The notes: generated by a model from the letters alone, not told the origin. DNA of 8,058 bases from an uncultured Prevotella sp. (GCA_900553965.1 USFX01000126.1:1-8058); one strand, 5' to 3'. Shown: positions 1-6,677, counted from the first letter of the stretch. Numbers and translations are program-made.

Positions 1-306
1 GCCCTCGTTCTGCCGTCTCTGATACTCATGATTGTCATCAGCCGTATGTTCATGAAATATATGAAGACGCCTCTCATCCAGTCCGTCTTCATCGGCTTGC
101 GTCCCGCTGTGGTCGGCCTGCTCGGTGCCGCCACGCTGTTGCTCATGACATCAGAGAATTTCTCCACTCCGTCCCTCAATCCCTGGCAGTTCTGGATCAG
201 CATCGCCCTTTTCGCCGCAACGTTTGTCGGAACGATGTATTTCAAGATCAATCCCATCCGGATGATAGTCTATAGCGCGCTTGCCGGAGGACTTCTTCTC
301 TATTGA
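1..306 (+). CDS. chrA: Chromate transporter family protein (ChrA-like), C-terminal fragment
   Basis: The frame is open from the first base, so the gene begins upstream of the window; about 101 residues remain before the TGA at 304-306. What is visible is a polytopic membrane protein end: a hydrophobic segment (ALVLPSLILMIVIS), a short basic stretch, the motif FIGLRPAVVGLLGAA, a second hydrophobic stretch around WISIALFAATFVGTMYF, the short turn KINPIRM, and a last hydrophobic segment ending LLLY. The order LPS, GxRPAVVG, then NP-containing loop before the final helix matches the chromate ion transporter (CHR) family, which moves chromate or related oxyanions across the inner membrane. In Bacteroidetes these proteins are often two short halves encoded side by side, so this may be the second half of such a pair; that is inference. 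No link to the carbohydrate genes downstream is apparent. Confidence 0.8.
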   Translation, partial: ALVLPSLILMIVISRMFMKYMKTPLIQSVFIGLRPAVVGLLGAATLLLMTSENFSTPSLNPWQFWISIALFAATFVGTMYFKINPIRMIVYSALAGGLLLY

Positions 307-317
307 CAACAATAGAG

Positions 318-420
318 GTTTTCCCATACCTCATCCATCCCATAATGTTCCCATTCTTTCCATAACATTCTATTCTTCCCAAAATTTCCCTTGCCTCCCA
401 TGTTTCCCATTCAAATCCCC
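318..420. repeat. Degenerate 9-10 bp pyrimidine-rich tandem repeat
   Basis: The plus strand repeats a loose unit of the form ATnnTTCCC. CCC or CC blocks start near 323, 339, 350, 360, 378, 388, 397 and 406, mostly 9 to 11 bases apart or about twice that. Clear copies are TTCCCAT at 348-354 and 404-410 and CTCCCAT at 396-402. The tract fills most of the gap after the chromate transporter gene, contains the ATG at 400, and continues into the first codons of the GH43 gene. I see no promoter box in it. Confidence 0.6.
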
Positions 421-1398
421 AGAGCTTTCGCTCTCGCCATCCTTTCAGCAATTTCAGCAATCACCTTTGCCCAGTCGTTCACAACCGACAAGCCGATGGT
501 TCATGACCCCGTCATGGCAAAGTCAGGCGACACCTATTATATGATGAGCACAGGCCACGGCCTCCAGATGGCCGAATCAAAGGATTTGAAGACATGGCGG
601 GTGTGGCGCAAGACACCTCTGCTGACTGTCATCCCCGCGTGGACACACGATTCCGTTCCCAGTTTCCGCGACCACGTATGGGCTCCTGACATCATCCGTT
701 GGCAGGGACGCTGGTGGATGGCGTATAGCTGTTCTACGTTCGGGAAGAACACGTCGGCCATCGGACTGGTGTCCACAGACAGCCTCCGGCCGCTCTCCGA
801 CGACGGCCGCAACCTGATAGAATGGCGGGATGAGGGTCCGGTGATATGTTCCCGTGGCGGCCGTGACAACTGGAACGCCATTGACCCCAACTTCATCATC
901 GGCGAGGACGGCATGCCGTGGCTCACGTTCGGCTCATTCTGGGACGGCATACAGCTGGTCCGTCTTGACTCAACGATGCGCATAGACCATTCCTTCCGTC
1001 AGCGGACCATTGCCCGCCGCAAGACGGAAGGACGTGCAAATCCAGTTGAGGCTCCGTTCATTTTCCGTCATGACGGCTGGTTCTACCTCTTCGTCTCGTG
1101 GGACTACTGCTGCCGTGGCATGGAGAGCACATACAAGGTCGTGGTCGGCCGCAGCCGCACCGTTGCCGGTCCATATCTCGACCGCGAGGGTAGGGACATG
1201 GCTCTCGGCGGCGGAACGCTCGTCATTGAGGGTGACAAGAAGACGTTCGAAGCCTCCGGTCACAGCGCCGCCTACCATTTCGGCGACGAAGACATCTTCA
1301 TCTGCCACGGCTACAGCATAGCCGACAACGGTGCCTCGGTGCTCGTAAAGAGGAAAATCCGATGGACCGCAGACGGCTGGCCCTATCTTAGTGCATAG
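400..1398 (+). CDS. Secreted GH43 family glycoside hydrolase, probable arabinan endo-1,5-alpha-L-arabinanase
   Basis: This 332-residue protein should hydrolyse alpha-1,5-arabinan, such as the arabinan side chains of pectin, outside the inner membrane. Residues 1-24 form a signal peptide with a hydrophobic core (ALAILSAISA) and a likely cut at TFA|Q; Gln25 follows a plain A-Q junction, with no lipobox Cys. The single catalytic domain is a five-bladed propeller in this family. The three expected acidic residues are present: Asp36 in MVHDPVMAK near the start, Asp162 in NAIDPNF, and Glu217 in PVEAPF. WAPDI (Asp97) and the EASGHS motif with His288 also fit arabinanases. Their spacing resembles the Cellvibrio arabinanase. 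Length is normal for a one-domain enzyme. I chose ATG 400; a TTG at 391 would add three residues. The start codon lies in a repeat tract and the stop codon in another. A GH43 beta-xylosidase or arabinofuranosidase cannot be excluded. Confidence 0.85.
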   Translation: MFPIQIPRAFALAILSAISAITFAQSFTTDKPMVHDPVMAKSGDTYYMMSTGHGLQMAESKDLKTWRVWRKTPLLTVIPAWTHDSVPSFRDHVWAPDIIRWQGRWWMAYSCSTFGKNTSAIGLVSTDSLRPLSDDGRNLIEWRDEGPVICSRGGRDNWNAIDPNFIIGEDGMPWLTFGSFWDGIQLVRLDSTMRIDHSFRQRTIARRKTEGRANPVEAPFIFRHDGWFYLFVSWDYCCRGMESTYKVVVGRSRTVAGPYLDREGRDMALGGGTLVIEGDKKTFEASGHSAAYHFGDEDIFICHGYSIADNGASVLVKRKIRWTADGWPYLSA

Positions 1399-1536
1399 GT
1401 AAGAGTGCATAGGTAAGAGTGCATAGGTAAGAGTGAAGAGGTATGATTACCGGGCAAGCCCCAACCTTTATGTTCGGTAATCATACCTCTTCACTCTTAC
1501 CTCTTCACTCTTACCTCTTCACTCTTACCTCTTCAC
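1391..1536. repeat. Long near-perfect inverted repeat built of 7-bp units
   Basis: The left arm is 1391-1452 and the right arm 1475-1536, separated by a 22-base loop at 1453-1474. The inner 28 bases (1425-1452 with 1475-1502) pair perfectly. Over the full 62 bases I count six mismatches, two in each of three GTGCATA units that face TCTTCAC. The arms are arrays of 7-bp units: left, alternating GTGCATA and GGTAAGA, then GTGAAGA and GGTATGA; right, TCATACC followed by alternating TCTTCAC and TCTTACC. At the centre are TTACCG and CGGTAA. The GH43 stop codon (1396-1398) is inside the left arm. In RNA this would be a very long hairpin beginning at the stop codon. No U-tract follows, so it is not a standard intrinsic terminator. 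Confidence 0.9.
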
Positions 1537-1578
1537 TCCTCTCTCCTCTCTCTTCTCTCTTCACTCCTCACTTATCCC
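1481..1578. repeat. Heptamer tandem array, right side of the element
   Basis: Fourteen consecutive 7-base units can be read without a gap. The first eight are TCATACC, TCTTCAC and then alternating TCTTACC and TCTTCAC, identical as 14-base pairs at 1495-1508, 1509-1522 and 1523-1536. From 1537 the units drift (TCCTCTC twice, TCTTCTC, TCTTCAC, TCCTCAC, TTATCCC). The decay outward from the centre suggests expansion and ageing of units, probably by slippage. The array ends about 70 bases before the promoter box of the next gene. Confidence 0.85.
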
Positions 1579-1650
1579 GCCTGTATATTAAAAAAGAAGT
1601 TTTCGCACCTTTTTATTTGCTAAAAGCCTTAGATTCTCGCAAAAAAACAC

Positions 1651-1658
1651 TATATTTG
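1651..1658 (+). promoter_or_regulatory. Bacteroidetes -7 box (TATATTTG) for the PL11 gene
   Basis: TATATTTG followed by C matches the Bacteroidetes -7 consensus TAnnTTTG. A good -33 TTTG at the expected distance is missing: TTAG at 1629-1632 is a weak candidate, and the TTTG at 1616-1619 is 31 bases away, which is too far. Transcription would start near 1665, giving a leader of about 140 bases before the ATG at 1805. The surrounding DNA is AT-rich, as expected of a promoter. Confidence 0.6.
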
Positions 1659-1674
1659 CAATCTATTGTAATAT

Positions 1675-1686
1675 GTACGCGCGTAC
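1675..1686. promoter_or_regulatory. 12-bp perfect palindrome GTACGCGCGTAC, possible operator
   Basis: A perfect palindrome with a central CG sits about 10 to 20 bases downstream of the predicted transcription start of the PL11 gene. Its position could suit a repressor site or the start of a leader hairpin. No regulator gene is in the window and there is no second intergenic copy, so the role is inferred from position only. Confidence 0.3.
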
Positions 1687-1804
1687 CATAATATAAATGC
1701 AGCGGCCGTAAACAGGATGCTGCCAAGGGAAAACTACGGTGGGCGTGTGGCATGGACAAACATTGGAATAAGACTAATAATAACTAAAACTAATTACAAT
1801 CTAC
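1687..1804 (+). other. 5' leader of the PL11 gene
   Basis: A GC-richer patch (about 1699-1755) lies between AT-rich DNA. It holds two short complementary pairs: GCAGC 1699-1703 with GCTGC 1719-1723, and CCGTA 1706-1710 with TACGG 1735-1739. They interlock, so both could form only as a pseudoknot. A possible 11-codon upstream reading frame starts at ATG 1752 and ends with TAA at 1785-1787. The last 40 bases are AT-rich without a Shine-Dalgarno site, normal for this phylum. I recognise no known riboswitch. Confidence 0.3.
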
Positions 1805-4800
1805 ATGAAAAGGATTCTGTTTATCTGTGTATTCTTCTGCCTCATGGGACTTACGACCCGTGCACAGCGCCATGTCGACAAGCTCGACCGCAGTCTTGTG
1901 GCCGTGAAGGTCAATGGTGGCGTCTATTGCAGTTGGCGTATTTTGGGAGAGGAATACTATGATGTGACCTACAACATCTATCGTGACGGAACAAAACTCA
2001 ACGACAAGCCGCTCACTGTGTCCAACTATACCGACGCCGGCGGAACGGCTTCTTCCGTCTATACCGTCGAACCCGTTGTCCGCGGCATGGCTAAGGCAAA
2101 GAGCAAGGGAGCCAAGCCAATGTCCAACGGCTATCTTGAAATCCGCCCCGACCACGGCAACCTGTCAGGAACGTTCGTCCCCAATGATGCCACGGCGGCC
2201 GATCTCGACGGCGACGGCGAACTGGAGCTTATCGTGAAGTTCGACCATGCCAACACCGGCGACGACACCTATACCGTCATCGAAGCCTACAAATTGGACG
2301 GAACGAAGCTCTGGTGGATTAACTGTGGCCGTAACATGGGCGACTTCCAGAACAACGAGATCAACATTGCCGCCTATGACTGGGATCTTGATGGACGGGC
2401 CGAGTGCATAATGCGCGCTGCCGACGGAACCGTCATCCACATGGCCGATGGAACGACACAGACCATCGGTGACCCGTCGAAGAACTACCGCCCGACGGAA
2501 GATGGTCAGTGGTTCGTTCACGACGGTGCCGAATATCTTCTCTATCTCGACGGACTGACGGCCAAACCTTATCAGGTAATGCCTTATCCGCTGAAGCGTC
2601 TTGAACCGGGTGAGAGCAGTCTCACTACGGCTTGGGGTGACGGCTATGGCCATCGCTCCTCTAAATATTTCTTCGGTGCGCCCTACTTTGACGGAAAGAA
2701 GCCAAGCATCTTCCTTGCCCGCGGCATCTACACCCGCCATAAGATGATTGCCTACGACGTCAATCCTGCTGATCACTCGCTGACCACACGCTGGACGTGG
2801 AACTGCAATACGCCCGGCTCTATCTGGTACGGTCAGGGCTATCACAACTATATCGTGGCTGGCGTCGATTGGGACGGCCGTGATGAAATCGTCTTCGGCT
2901 CCATGACCATCGACGACAACGGCCGCGGTCTCGCTTCCACCGGTCTCGGTCATGGCGACGCCCAGCACGTGAGCGATTTCGATCCCTACCGTCACGGTCA
3001 GGAGTTCTTCGGGTGCAACGAAGATCGTCCCGGCAACAACCTATGCGACGCCACCACGCGAAAGATTCTCTACCGTTATAGCTGCGGTAATGACGACGGA
3101 CGCGGCATCATGGGTAACTTTTCTAACGACTATCCCGGATGTCAGGGCGTATCGGCCCGCGACCCCGGTCTGATAAGCTCCGTAACATACAAGACGCTGG
3201 ATGGTGGTTCAAAGAGCGACATCGCCCAGAACATGAACATCTATTGGGACGGCGATCTCTGTGAAGAGAGCTTCAACGGCTCTGGCAGCCACGACACCGA
3301 AGGTGTCATCCTGAAGTATGGAACAGGCCGCATTGCCAATCTTGCCGGCTCGCTGACCAACAACTACACTAAGGCAACTCCCTGCCTCATGGCTGATCTC
3401 TTTGGCGACTGGCGTGAGGAGGTTGTCATGCGCACGGCCGACAACAACATCCGTATCTACACCTCCACCATCGCTACAAAGTGGCGCAACTATACCCTGT
3501 GGCATGACCATCAGTATCGCAACGCCATTGTATGGCAGATGAACGGCTATAATCAGCCACCTCACGTGAGCTATTTCCTCGGTGAGCTGGAGGGTATCAC
3601 TGTAGCGCCGCCGCCACTCACTACTACTGGCCGCACTGTCATAGCCAATGGTTCTTCCATCGGCAGCGACTGCAATGACAAGCATGTCATGCTTGACGAG
3701 ACCGGCGATATGACCGTCAACGTTACCGACGGCGCATCTCCCTACATCCTTACAGACAACGCTCCCACATGGGTCCAGGGACGTGACAATGCTGCCAACA
3801 TCGTCACAACGTCATACACCCACACCCTGACGGGCGGTGCCCTGACGGGCGCGATGCGTCTCGTAAAGCAAGGTGATGGAACCCTCGTCATGCCCGCTGC
3901 GTCACACACTTACACCGGTTCCACAGATATTTGGGCAGGAACGCTCCGCCTTGACGGCAGTCTGGAGAACAGCCGTCTTTGGCTTAACCGCCACACGACG
4001 CTCATTTCCAATGGCGGAAAATTCATGAAGGGCATTCAGGCTGACTACAACTCAACAATCGTTCCCGGCGGTCAGGGCACTATCGGAAGCCTGACAGCCG
4101 ATTCACTCATACTTAATTTCGGTTCTGCTGTGGCTATCGACCTCAATGCCGCCGACCGCACGGCCGACCGTATCAATGTCGCCACGCTTTCCATAGAGAA
4201 GAAAAACTGGGCCAACGGTCCAGCCTATTCAACGCCGGTCTTCCATGTCAATCTTCTCATGAACAGTGACAATGTGGCCGACGGCGAAGGAAAATATCTG
4301 ATTGGCGAAGTCGGCAAGCTCGACGGAAGTCTCGACGATATACTCATTGAGGGTGTGACGTCCTACAAATCGGCTCTCTCGCTGGAGGACGGCAAACTCT
4401 ATCTCACGCTGACAGCCTTCCACGCCGGAACGGTCAGCTGGATTGGTGCCGAGGATGCCGTCTGGAGCACGGACGGTTCTGCTAACTTCGAGTCGGCCGA
4501 CGGCTCCGGTATGCGCGGCTTCGTTCCCGACGATGAGGTCATCTTCGACGACAACGCCGTCTCGACCGATGTCACTATTTCAGGAAAGGTCAAGCCTTCA
4601 AGCATCGTGTTCAACAACGCCAAGAAGACATTCACCATCAACGGCGACAGTATTGTCGGCAATCCGACGCTGACCGTCAACGGAACCGGAACGGTCATCA
4701 TCAACAACGAGAACCGCATCGGGGCGACCTCCATCAACAAAGGTAAGCTCTCTGTCCGCACGCTGGCCAACAACGCCGGAACAGACTTTGGTGCTCTTGG

Positions 4801-6295
4801 CGGCGTGACCTCGGCAATCAACATTTCCGGTGGTGCGACGCTTTCCGTTCAGGAGAGCAACACCACGTCACAGACAATCAACGTCGGTGAAGGAGGAGCA
4901 AACCTCGACGTCGTTTCAGGAACGACACTGACCATGTCTACTGGTATCAAGCAGAGCGTTTCCGGCCAAACCCTGACCAAGCTCGGCGAGGGTGCGCTCA
5001 CGCTGGGCTCAGGGAACTCGGTGTCGAAGCTGGTCATCCGTACCGGTTCTGTTAACACGATTGAAAGTAATGGTCTCATACAGCTGCCGTCTATTGTAGC
5101 TTTCGAGGGAGGAACATTATATGATTCAAATTCGGAAGGCTCATATACAACAAACTCGACAAATTTTGTTGTTGAAAACGGACAGACGGGTGCCATCTAT
5201 TGCGATCCGCGTTGCGAATACACTGGAAACTTCTCCCGTGCAGGACGCCTGACATTCTATGCCGCCGGCGTGCGCAACTATATTAATGGAGACTGGAACA
5301 ATTTCACTGGAACGCTTATCCCCGCTCTTAGCAAGCGCGGAACCTACGACCCCGTGTTCTATTTCACCAGTACGAAAGGGCTTGTCAATGCGACTTTAGT
5401 GCTTAACACCGGAATGACTATCAACAACGACGGAAAGAACATTCCGCTTGGAACTGTTACAGGAACGGGTACGCTGGCCGGCTCCGGTAGCTATTATGTT
5501 GGTGACAAGGATAATGATTTCACTTTTGGGGCCTATTCCACCTCAAAGATTGTCAAGCGTGGAACGGGAACGATGAAGATAATCTCTCTTGGACGTATCA
5601 CTGCTCCCGTTGAGGTTCAGGCTGGAACGCTCTCGTTCAACAATTCTTCTTTGGCTACGCTTGTCAACGGCTCCAATGCTATGACCGTCAGCGGAACGGG
5701 TGTCGTCCTCGGCCAGGGACTTATTCATTCGCTTACAGTCAATTCCGGCGGCTCGCTTTATCCGCGTGCGTCTTATGACATGAACAATCCCGGCATAATC
5801 AAGGCCAACGGCGCGTTGACTGTTGCCAACGGTGCCACGGTTGGACTGGTTATCGGTAGCAGCAAATGTTCTCAGCTTCAAGCCAAGTTCATCACAATCA
5901 ACGGTACGCTCAAAGTGTCGCTGGCTGACAACTTCGTGCCGAAAGTCGGTACAGAATATACCCTTTGGACAGCTTCGTCGTCGTTCGGAGGAACTCCTAC
6001 GCTCGAACTTCAGGATCTTCCCGCTGGTTTCGCTTGGGACACTACCGGTCTGCTTTCAGCTACCGGTGTGATTAAGATTGCCGAAGGAAGCGGCATCAGC
6101 TCTGTTTCTTCTGCAGAGGAAGTCGCTTGCGAGGTTTATTCCCTGACCGGTCAGAAGCTCGGAACTTTCACCGCACAGCGTTCTGAAATCCGTAGCCGCC
6201 TTGCCTCATATAATATAAATATGAACGCGCGTACATTTATAATAAAGATGCGCACCGCAGGAGGAACGGAAGTGAAGAAGATGAGCGTCAAATGA
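1805..6295 (+). CDS. Secreted PL11 rhamnogalacturonan lyase with autotransporter-type repeats and T9SS sorting domain
   Basis: A 1496-residue protein. Residues 1-20 are a signal peptide (cut near TRA|Q). Residues 22-600 match PL11 rhamnogalacturonan lyases (YesW type), which cleave the Rha-GalA backbone of rhamnogalacturonan-I by beta-elimination in a calcium-bound beta-propeller. Visible marks are Asp-rich calcium loops at 133-139 (DLDGDGE), 192-197 and 355-360, WGDGYG at 277-282, GLGHGDAQH at 380-388, NYTKATPC at 520-527, DLFGDWREE at 531-539 and GYNQPPH at 581-587. Residues 610-1425 are rich in Gly, Thr, Asn and Ser with autotransporter-associated strand repeats: clearest at 685-718 (GDGTLVM, YTGSTDIWAGTLRL), also about 1058-1085 and 1250-1278, with a lead-in at 878-915. 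Residues 1442-1496 (VYSLTGQKLG through KKMSVK) resemble a type A Por sorting tail. No outer-membrane autotransporter barrel is present. Usual PL11 enzymes are about 600 residues, so two-thirds of this protein is extra. ATG 1805 gives the signal peptide. Confidence 0.9.
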   Translation: MKRILFICVFFCLMGLTTRAQRHVDKLDRSLVAVKVNGGVYCSWRILGEEYYDVTYNIYRDGTKLNDKPLTVSNYTDAGGTASSVYTVEPVVRGMAKAKSKGAKPMSNGYLEIRPDHGNLSGTFVPNDATAADLDGDGELELIVKFDHANTGDDTYTVIEAYKLDGTKLWWINCGRNMGDFQNNEINIAAYDWDLDGRAECIMRAADGTVIHMADGTTQTIGDPSKNYRPTEDGQWFVHDGAEYLLYLDGLTAKPYQVMPYPLKRLEPGESSLTTAWGDGYGHRSSKYFFGAPYFDGKKPSIFLARGIYTRHKMIAYDVNPADHSLTTRWTWNCNTPGSIWYGQGYHNYIVAGVDWDGRDEIVFGSMTIDDNGRGLASTGLGHGDAQHVSDFDPYRHGQEFFGCNEDRPGNNLCDATTRKILYRYSCGNDDGRGIMGNFSNDYPGCQGVSARDPGLISSVTYKTLDGGSKSDIAQNMNIYWDGDLCEESFNGSGSHDTEGVILKYGTGRIANLAGSLTNNYTKATPCLMADLFGDWREEVVMRTADNNIRIYTSTIATKWRNYTLWHDHQYRNAIVWQMNGYNQPPHVSYFLGELEGITVAPPPLTTTGRTVIANGSSIGSDCNDKHVMLDETGDMTVNVTDGASPYILTDNAPTWVQGRDNAANIVTTSYTHTLTGGALTGAMRLVKQGDGTLVMPAASHTYTGSTDIWAGTLRLDGSLENSRLWLNRHTTLISNGGKFMKGIQADYNSTIVPGGQGTIGSLTADSLILNFGSAVAIDLNAADRTADRINVATLSIEKKNWANGPAYSTPVFHVNLLMNSDNVADGEGKYLIGEVGKLDGSLDDILIEGVTSYKSALSLEDGKLYLTLTAFHAGTVSWIGAEDAVWSTDGSANFESADGSGMRGFVPDDEVIFDDNAVSTDVTISGKVKPSSIVFNNAKKTFTINGDSIVGNPTLTVNGTGTVIINNENRIGATSINKGKLSVRTLANNAGTDFGALGGVTSAINISGGATLSVQESNTTSQTINVGEGGANLDVVSGTTLTMSTGIKQSVSGQTLTKLGEGALTLGSGNSVSKLVIRTGSVNTIESNGLIQLPSIVAFEGGTLYDSNSEGSYTTNSTNFVVENGQTGAIYCDPRCEYTGNFSRAGRLTFYAAGVRNYINGDWNNFTGTLIPALSKRGTYDPVFYFTSTKGLVNATLVLNTGMTINNDGKNIPLGTVTGTGTLAGSGSYYVGDKDNDFTFGAYSTSKIVKRGTGTMKIISLGRITAPVEVQAGTLSFNNSSLATLVNGSNAMTVSGTGVVLGQGLIHSLTVNSGGSLYPRASYDMNNPGIIKANGALTVANGATVGLVIGSSKCSQLQAKFITINGTLKVSLADNFVPKVGTEYTLWTASSSFGGTPTLELQDLPAGFAWDTTGLLSATGVIKIAEGSGISSVSSAEEVACEVYSLTGQKLGTFTAQRSEIRSRLASYNINMNARTFIIKMRTAGGTEVKKMSVK

Positions 6296-6301
6296 TAATC
6301 A

Positions 6302-6413
6302 GGTAAGAGTTTGGAGTAAAGAGGGATGATTACCTTTCAGGGTGAGTCCGTTTCCACAAGTTCATTCATGAAAGGTAATCATACCTCTTTCCTCTTCACT
6401 CAGCCATCTGGCC
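6302..6413. repeat. Second, diverged heptamer/inverted-repeat element
   Basis: The left side reads as 7-base units GGTAAGA, GTTTGGA, GTAAAGA, GGGATGA, then TTACC. The right side reads GGTAA, TCATACC, TCTTTCC, TCTTCAC, TCAGCCA, TCTGGCC. The arms 6318-6339 and 6369-6390 pair at 21 of 22 positions around a 29-base loop (6340-6368). The core ATGATTACC with GGTAATCAT, the heptamers GGTAAGA, TCATACC and TCTTCAC, and the position just after a stop codon are shared with the element at 1391-1578; the loop sequence is not. Confidence 0.8.
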
Positions 6414-6439
6414 TTGAGATTCCTCTGACTTCTGACCTT

Positions 6440-6463
6440 AAAATCACATTGCGTTGTGATTTT
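6440..6463. repeat. Hairpin AAAATCACA / TGTGATTTT
   Basis: Nine-base perfect arms (6440-6448 and 6455-6463) around the 6-base loop TTGCGT. The right arm ends in four Ts but no proper T-tract follows. It lies downstream of the PL11 gene and may mark or protect the 3' end of its transcript. It shares the core AAATCACA...TGTGATTT with the hairpin at 6497-6528. Confidence 0.7.
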
Positions 6464-6496
6464 GGTTTGAAGTCTCATTATTTTTTGTCTATTTTG

Positions 6497-6528
6497 TACC
6501 GAAATCACAGCATACTGTGATTTCGGTA
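6497..6528. repeat. Perfect 14-bp-stem hairpin around TCACAG / CTGTGA
   Basis: Arms 6497-6510 (TACCGAAATCACAG) and 6515-6528 pair perfectly around the 4-base loop CATA. No T-run follows, so a classical intrinsic terminator is unlikely on the plus strand. With the hairpin at 6440-6463 it forms a pair with centres about 61 bases apart, similar to paired REP-type palindromes. Confidence 0.8.
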
Positions 6529-6677
6529 ATTTGTGAATTATGGACTATCTCGTGATAACTCCGAGTTTTTAACAGTTTACCGCTTTTGCGCTTCAGCGTT
6601 TACTTTATATAATTCCTTCGAGGTTGTTGTCTGGCTGCTTTGAACATTTTTTTTAGGCTAAAAATCAAATCTTATAG
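6529..6677. other. AT-rich intergenic stretch, nothing recognised
   Basis: Between the second hairpin and the next promoter there is AT-rich DNA including a run of eight Ts at about 6648-6655. I find no gene, no convincing hairpin and no known RNA element in it. Confidence 0.5.

Noticed and set aside
304..318. TTGACA-like sequence right after the chromate transporter stop as a promoter
   Set aside because: It resembles a proteobacterial -35 box, but no matching -10 or Bacteroidetes TAnnTTTG box follows before the GH43 gene.
1391..1536. Standard intrinsic terminator of the GH43 gene
   Set aside because: The stem is far longer than a terminator, begins at the stop codon, and is followed by a CT-rich array rather than a T-run. 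It may still affect transcript ends.
1391..1578. CRISPR array
   Set aside because: The repeated units are 7 bp with no unique spacers between them, and the two sides are mirror complements; no cas gene is present.
1443..1691. Small open frame running through the heptamer array
   Set aside because: Its protein is mostly a translation of the CT-rich repeat (Ser, Leu, Thr, Phe) with no start signal or family resemblance.
2165..2995. 276-codon open frame on the minus strand
   Set aside because: It lies entirely opposite the well-supported PL11 catalytic domain, lacks a promoter and recognisable motifs, and is explained by the codon bias of the plus-strand gene.
6210..6234. Shared words ACGCGCGTAC and ATAATATAAAT between the end of the PL11 gene and the promoter region near 1677-1698
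   Set aside because: They occur in different order, one copy is inside conserved-looking coding sequence, and shared 10-mers are expected by chance in 8 kb.
6326..6520. Small open frame after the PL11 gene
   Set aside because: It covers the inverted repeat and both hairpins; no signal, domain or start context supports translation.
6440..6528. CRP-like binding sites in the TCACA/TGTGA palindromes
   Set aside because: CRP sites read TGTGA-N6-TCACA; here the halves are in the opposite order (TCACA-N-TGTGA), and Bacteroidetes generally do not use classical CRP control in this form.
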